A stretch of 64,000 bases of DNA from Agrobacterium tumefaciens_K (lineage in GTDB: Bacteria > Pseudomonadota > Alphaproteobacteria > Rhizobiales > Rhizobiaceae). This document shows positions 60,795-64,000 of this stretch, piece by piece. Numbering within the stretch: the first letter of the stretch is position 1; every line of letters starts with the position of its first letter. A program made the translations under genes and the position numbers. The DNA is taken from NCBI RefSeq assembly GCF_031801495.1, contig NZ_JAOEGC010000002.1, forward strand, positions 806,001-870,000, given 5' to 3'. The notes beneath the pieces were generated by a model that searched no databases, was not told where the DNA came from, and saw nothing but the letters and a program-made list of their open reading frames with translations.

Positions 60795-61952
60795 ATGTTC
60801 TGGATTGTCGTTGCAATATTGACGGCGGCTGTCGCCGCTGTTCTGATGTATCCGCTGATGCGGAAGACCGAAGTGACGGACAGTCGCCGCGACGGTGAAG
60901 TTGCCGTCTATCGCGATCAGCTCGCGGAACTGGAGCGGGAGCGTCAGGCCGGCCTGATCGGCGATACCCAGGCCGAATATGCACGCGCGGAGATTGGCCG
61001 CCGCCTGCTGGCTGCCGCGGACGCGGCCCCGGCCGCTGGCGTCACCCGGCCCGGCGGGCACAATCTGGCTGCCACTTTCATCACCGTGCTGCTTCCAGCC
61101 GTCGGCCTCTGTCTTTACATCTGGCAGGGAAGTCCGGATATTCCGGACTTGCCGCTGGAGGCACGTCTTGAAAACCCCGGCAACGACATGAACCTGCTGA
61201 TTGCCAAGGTCGAACGTCATCTGGCGCAGAAGCCCGATGACGGAGGCGGATGGGACGTGCTGGCGCCGATCTATTTCAAGACGCAGCGTCTAGCCGACTC
61301 GGAGATGGCCTATCGCAATGCCATCCGTATTCTGGGAGAAAGCCCGGAGCGGTTAAGTGGCCTTGGCGAGACGCTGGTTGCGATGAATGATGGCATCGTC
61401 ATCGAGGACGCCCGCACTGCCTTCGAGGATGCCGAACGCATGAAGCCGGGCGATCCCCGCGTACGCTTTTATCTGGCGCTGGCGCTGGAGCAGGCAGGCC
61501 GTATGCCTGAGGCGCAGGCCGCTTTTACCGCCTTGGCCAAGGATGCGCCGACAAGTGCGCCATGGCTGCCGCTCGTGCGGGAGCATATTGCGCGCACGGG
61601 CGGGGCAGGGGCTGGAGGATCGGCTGGTGGCGGGGCTCCGCCCGGACCGACCGCCGACGATGTTGCTGCCGCGAACGACATGGCGCCCGCTGACCGCCAG
61701 GCGATGATCGAAGGCATGGTGGCGAGCCTGGACACCAAGTTGAAGGAAAATCCCGCCGATTTCGAGGGCTGGTTACGTCTTGTCCGCGCCTATGCCGTCT
61801 TGAATAATGCGGAAAAGGCGAATTCAGCGCTGAAGGCAGGTCTTGTCGCTTTCCCGCCGCAAGGCGAGCAGGGAAAACAGCTTCTGGCGTTGGCGAAAGA
61901 ACTTGGAGTTTCCACTGACGGACTTGTGCCGCAGGAGGGCGCAACACAATGA
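60795..61952 (+). CDS. ccmI: Cytochrome c maturation protein CcmI (CycH)
   Basis: A 385-residue CcmI protein with a first membrane helix (FWIVVAILTAAVAAVLMYPLM), a leucine-zipper-like charged region (YRDQLAELERERQAGLIGD) and a second helix (FITVLLPAVGLCLYIW). The rest is a periplasmic TPR domain (DDGGGWDVLAPIYFKTQRLADSEMAYRNA, then DFEGWLRLVRAYAVLN). It holds apocytochrome c for heme attachment. Stop overlaps ccmE by 4 bases. Confidence 0.95.
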   Translation: MFWIVVAILTAAVAAVLMYPLMRKTEVTDSRRDGEVAVYRDQLAELERERQAGLIGDTQAEYARAEIGRRLLAAADAAPAAGVTRPGGHNLAATFITVLLPAVGLCLYIWQGSPDIPDLPLEARLENPGNDMNLLIAKVERHLAQKPDDGGGWDVLAPIYFKTQRLADSEMAYRNAIRILGESPERLSGLGETLVAMNDGIVIEDARTAFEDAERMKPGDPRVRFYLALALEQAGRMPEAQAAFTALAKDAPTSAPWLPLVREHIARTGGAGAGGSAGGGAPPGPTADDVAAANDMAPADRQAMIEGMVASLDTKLKENPADFEGWLRLVRAYAVLNNAEKANSALKAGLVAFPPQGEQGKQLLALAKELGVSTDGLVPQEGATQ

Positions 61953-62479
61953 CGCGCAAACAGAAACGATTGGCCATCATTGGTGGTGGCGTGAGCTTTA
62001 TCATGGCGGCGGTGCTGCTGGTGATGTTCGCTTTCGGCCAGTCGATCGCGTATTTCTACATGCCGGGCGATCTCGAAAAGACGCCGGTGAACCCCGGCAC
62101 CCGCATCCGTCTCGGAGGGCTGGTGGCGGAAGGTTCCGTCAAGCGCGGCGAAGGCCGGACAGTGACATTTACTGTTACCGATGGATCCGCCAGCGTGCCG
62201 GTGAGCTATACGGGCATTCTGCCGGACCTCTTCCGCGAGGGGCAGGGTGTCGTGACTGAAGGAACGTTCGACGTCTCGACGCGCGGTTTCGTGGCGGACA
62301 GCGTGCTGGCGAAGCACGACGAAAACTACATGCCGAAAGAAGTCGCCGACCGCCTGAAGAAGGAAGGCGTCTGGGAGGACGGTTCCGGCAAGGGCATGGC
62401 GCCTAAAACGGATGGCGCCGGAAATTCTCCCCAAAACGCCAAGGATAACGGTCAGATCGTGGGGAGCACCAAGCCATGA
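61949..62479 (+). CDS. ccmE: Heme chaperone CcmE (CycJ)
   Basis: A 176-residue periplasmic heme chaperone with an N-terminal anchor (LAIIGGGVSFIMAAVLLVMFAF). The OB-fold carries His123 in LAKHDENYMP, which binds heme covalently, and Tyr127, which ligates it. It receives heme from CcmABCD and delivers it to CcmF. The ATG overlaps the ccmI stop and its own stop overlaps the ccmF start. Confidence 0.96.
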   Translation: MTRKQKRLAIIGGGVSFIMAAVLLVMFAFGQSIAYFYMPGDLEKTPVNPGTRIRLGGLVAEGSVKRGEGRTVTFTVTDGSASVPVSYTGILPDLFREGQGVVTEGTFDVSTRGFVADSVLAKHDENYMPKEVADRLKKEGVWEDGSGKGMAPKTDGAGNSPQNAKDNGQIVGSTKP

Positions 62480-64000
62480 TCGTTGAAGTCGGCCACTATG
62501 CACTCGTTCTGGCGCTCGGCGTGAGCATGATCGTTTCCGTGCTGCCGGTCATCGGTGCGCGTCGCAATGACGGCGCAATGATGGACATTGCCTCGCTCGG
62601 CTCGATCCTGATGTTCCTGCTGGTGTCGCTTTCCTTCGTCGCGCTGACTTGGGCCTATGCGGTTTCAGATTTCTCCGTGCGCAACGTCTGGGAAAACTCC
62701 CATTCGCTGATGCCGATGATCTACAAGCTGACCGGCGTGTGGGGCAATCACGAAGGATCGATGCTGCTGTGGCTGCTGATCCTGGTTTTCTTCAGCGCGC
62801 TCGTTTCCGTCTTCGGGCGGAACCTGCCGGATACGCTGAAAGCAAATGTGCTGTCCGTGCAGGCATGGATCGCTGTCGCCTTCCTGCTCTTCATCCTGCT
62901 GACGTCCAATCCCTTCATACGTCTCGATCCCGCGCCGGCCGAGGGGCAGGACCTGAACCCGATCCTTCAGGATTTCGGCCTCGCCATCCACCCGCCGCTG
63001 CTTTATCTCGGTTACGTCGGCTTTTCCGTCTGTTTCTCCTTCGCCGTTGCGGCGCTGATGGAGGGCCGGATCGATGCGGCCTGGGCGCGCTGGGTGCGGC
63101 CATGGACATTGGCTGCCTGGATGTTCCTGACCGCAGGCATTTCGATGGGCTCCTACTGGGCCTATTACGAGCTCGGTTGGGGCGGCTGGTGGTTCTGGGA
63201 CCCGGTCGAGAACGCATCCTTCATGCCATGGCTGGCGGGCACCGCGCTTCTGCATTCGGCGCTGGTGATGGAAAAGCGCGAGGCGCTGAAAATCTGGACC
63301 GTGCTGCTGGCGATCATGACCTTCTCGCTCTCGCTGCTTGGCACCTTCCTCGTGCGTTCCGGCGTTCTGACATCGGTGCATGCCTTCGCGACCGATCCAA
63401 GCCGCGGTATCTTCATCCTCTGCATTCTGACGATCTTCATCGGCGGAGCCTTTGCCCTGTTCGCATGGCGGGCGCCGGAACTGAAGGCGGGCGGGCTGTT
63501 TGCACCTATCTCCCGCGAAGGCGCGCTCGTTCTCAACAACCTGATCGTGACGGTTTCGACCGCGACCGTGCTGATCGGAACGCTCTATCCGCTGATTCTC
63601 GAAACGCTGACCGGAGAGAAGATTTCCGTCGGCGCGCCGTTCTTCAATCTCACTTTCGGCCTGTTGATGATCCCGGTCATGATCGTCACGCCGTTCGGAC
63701 CTTTGCTCGCCTGGAAACGGGGCGACCTGCTCGGTGCGTTCCAGAGACTCTATGTGGTCGCTGGACTTGCCGCGCTGGCGGGCCTGACGCTCTGGTATGT
63801 CGAGAATGGCGGCCCGGTTCTGGCCGCTCTCGGCATCGCGGCAGGTTTCTGGCTGATACTGGGGGCACTGGCCGATCTGTGGTACCGCGCCAATTTCGGC
63901 AAGCTCGCTTTCTCCATCGCGTTCCGGCGGCTGAAAGGTCTGCCGCGCTCTACCTTCGGAACGGCGCTGGCACATATGGGCCTCGGCATCACGATCCTCG
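62476..64000 (+). CDS. ccmF: Cytochrome c heme lyase CcmF (CycK), 3' end missing
   Basis: This gene starts at ATG 62476 and runs off the window after 508 codons. It encodes a polytopic heme lyase subunit. The Trp-rich heme-handling motif GGWWFWDPVENASFMPWL lies near residue 237. Other landmarks are LTGVWGNHEGSMLLWLLIL and RSGVLTSVHAFATDP. CcmF with CcmH ligates heme to apocytochrome c. It is the third gene of a coupled ccmI-ccmE-ccmF unit. Confidence 0.95.
   Translation, partial: MIVEVGHYALVLALGVSMIVSVLPVIGARRNDGAMMDIASLGSILMFLLVSLSFVALTWAYAVSDFSVRNVWENSHSLMPMIYKLTGVWGNHEGSMLLWLLILVFFSALVSVFGRNLPDTLKANVLSVQAWIAVAFLLFILLTSNPFIRLDPAPAEGQDLNPILQDFGLAIHPPLLYLGYVGFSVCFSFAVAALMEGRIDAAWARWVRPWTLAAWMFLTAGISMGSYWAYYELGWGGWWFWDPVENASFMPWLAGTALLHSALVMEKREALKIWTVLLAIMTFSLSLLGTFLVRSGVLTSVHAFATDPSRGIFILCILTIFIGGAFALFAWRAPELKAGGLFAPISREGALVLNNLIVTVSTATVLIGTLYPLILETLTGEKISVGAPFFNLTFGLLMIPVMIVTPFGPLLAWKRGDLLGAFQRLYVVAGLAALAGLTLWYVENGGPVLAALGIAAGFWLILGALADLWYRANFGKLAFSIAFRRLKGLPRSTFGTALAHMGLGITIL

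Noticed and set aside
62665..63975. 436-codon frame antisense to ccmF
   Set aside because: ccmF on the + strand has the Trp-rich heme-lyase motif and couples to ccmE; the antisense frame is Gln/Arg/Glu-rich shadow.
1..64000. CRISPR arrays, rRNA or tRNA genes and insertion sequences
   Set aside because: I looked for regularly spaced direct repeats, tRNA-like folds and transposase motifs on both strands and found none; a short or degenerate one could escape reading by eye.

Overview
The window is GC-rich, densely coded alphaproteobacterial chromosome, most likely from Agrobacterium or a close Rhizobiaceae relative. The evidence is the gene set: a Mrp/Pha-type cation antiporter operon, a Ros/MucR zinc-finger regulator, several families largely confined to Rhizobiales (DUF6456, DUF5330, DUF1491, DUF2336), a FeuN-FeuP-FeuQ signalling locus, ccmI-ccmE-ccmF, and an embedded gene-transfer-agent (GTA) cluster. 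I see no rRNA, tRNA, CRISPR array, integrase or transposase.

Layout. 1-4982: mnhA (3' part) to mnhG, one tightly overlapping operon. 5414-7332: the Ros/MucR regulator, then a stand-alone protein resembling DnaA domain IV, overlapping a DUF6456 gene. 7335-14432: sufE, a DivJ-type histidine kinase overlapping a peptidoglycan-binding-domain protein, and small conserved envelope or unknown proteins, with candidate CtrA boxes in two long intergenic gaps. 14646-20565: an M20 peptidase, a divergent LysE-type exporter and its LysR regulator, a VOC protein, and a class A penicillin-binding protein. 20740-26144: a YcgN-type protein, a class D beta-lactamase, a methyltransferase without a conventional start codon, and a copper module (CopA ATPase, HmrR/CueR regulator, CopZ-like chaperone) with two MerR-type promoters. 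26299-39933: a ParDE-like toxin-antitoxin pair, an MFS pump behind a SoxR-like operator, a GH32 hydrolase, a five-PAS GGDEF-EAL protein, SelO, a lysine/saccharopine-type dehydrogenase with an Lrp regulator, an HxlR regulator with an NmrA-like reductase, and an Abhydrolase_9 protein.

40174-57570 is the main accessory locus. It is an RcGTA-like head-and-tail cluster in canonical order: small and large terminase, portal, protease, capsid, connectors, tail proteins, tape measure, NlpC/P60 peptidase and the giant gp15 tail-tip protein. It has no integrase, replication gene or phage repressor. It carries its own candidate lysis genes (a GH19-like endolysin and a small holin-like protein), an antisense 35-codon mini-gene, a Dabb protein and an antisense MFS transporter. 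Its gp8-like tail gene appears split by a one-base frameshift, which bears on whether particles can still be made.

57710-64000 returns to core chromosome: feuN-feuP-feuQ (envelope and osmotic signalling, with FeuN as a putative periplasmic brake on the kinase), a small lipoprotein, and cytochrome c maturation genes, with ccmF running off the end. Short palindromic repeats of one or two related families recur in the gaps and mark rhizobial interspersed repeat elements.
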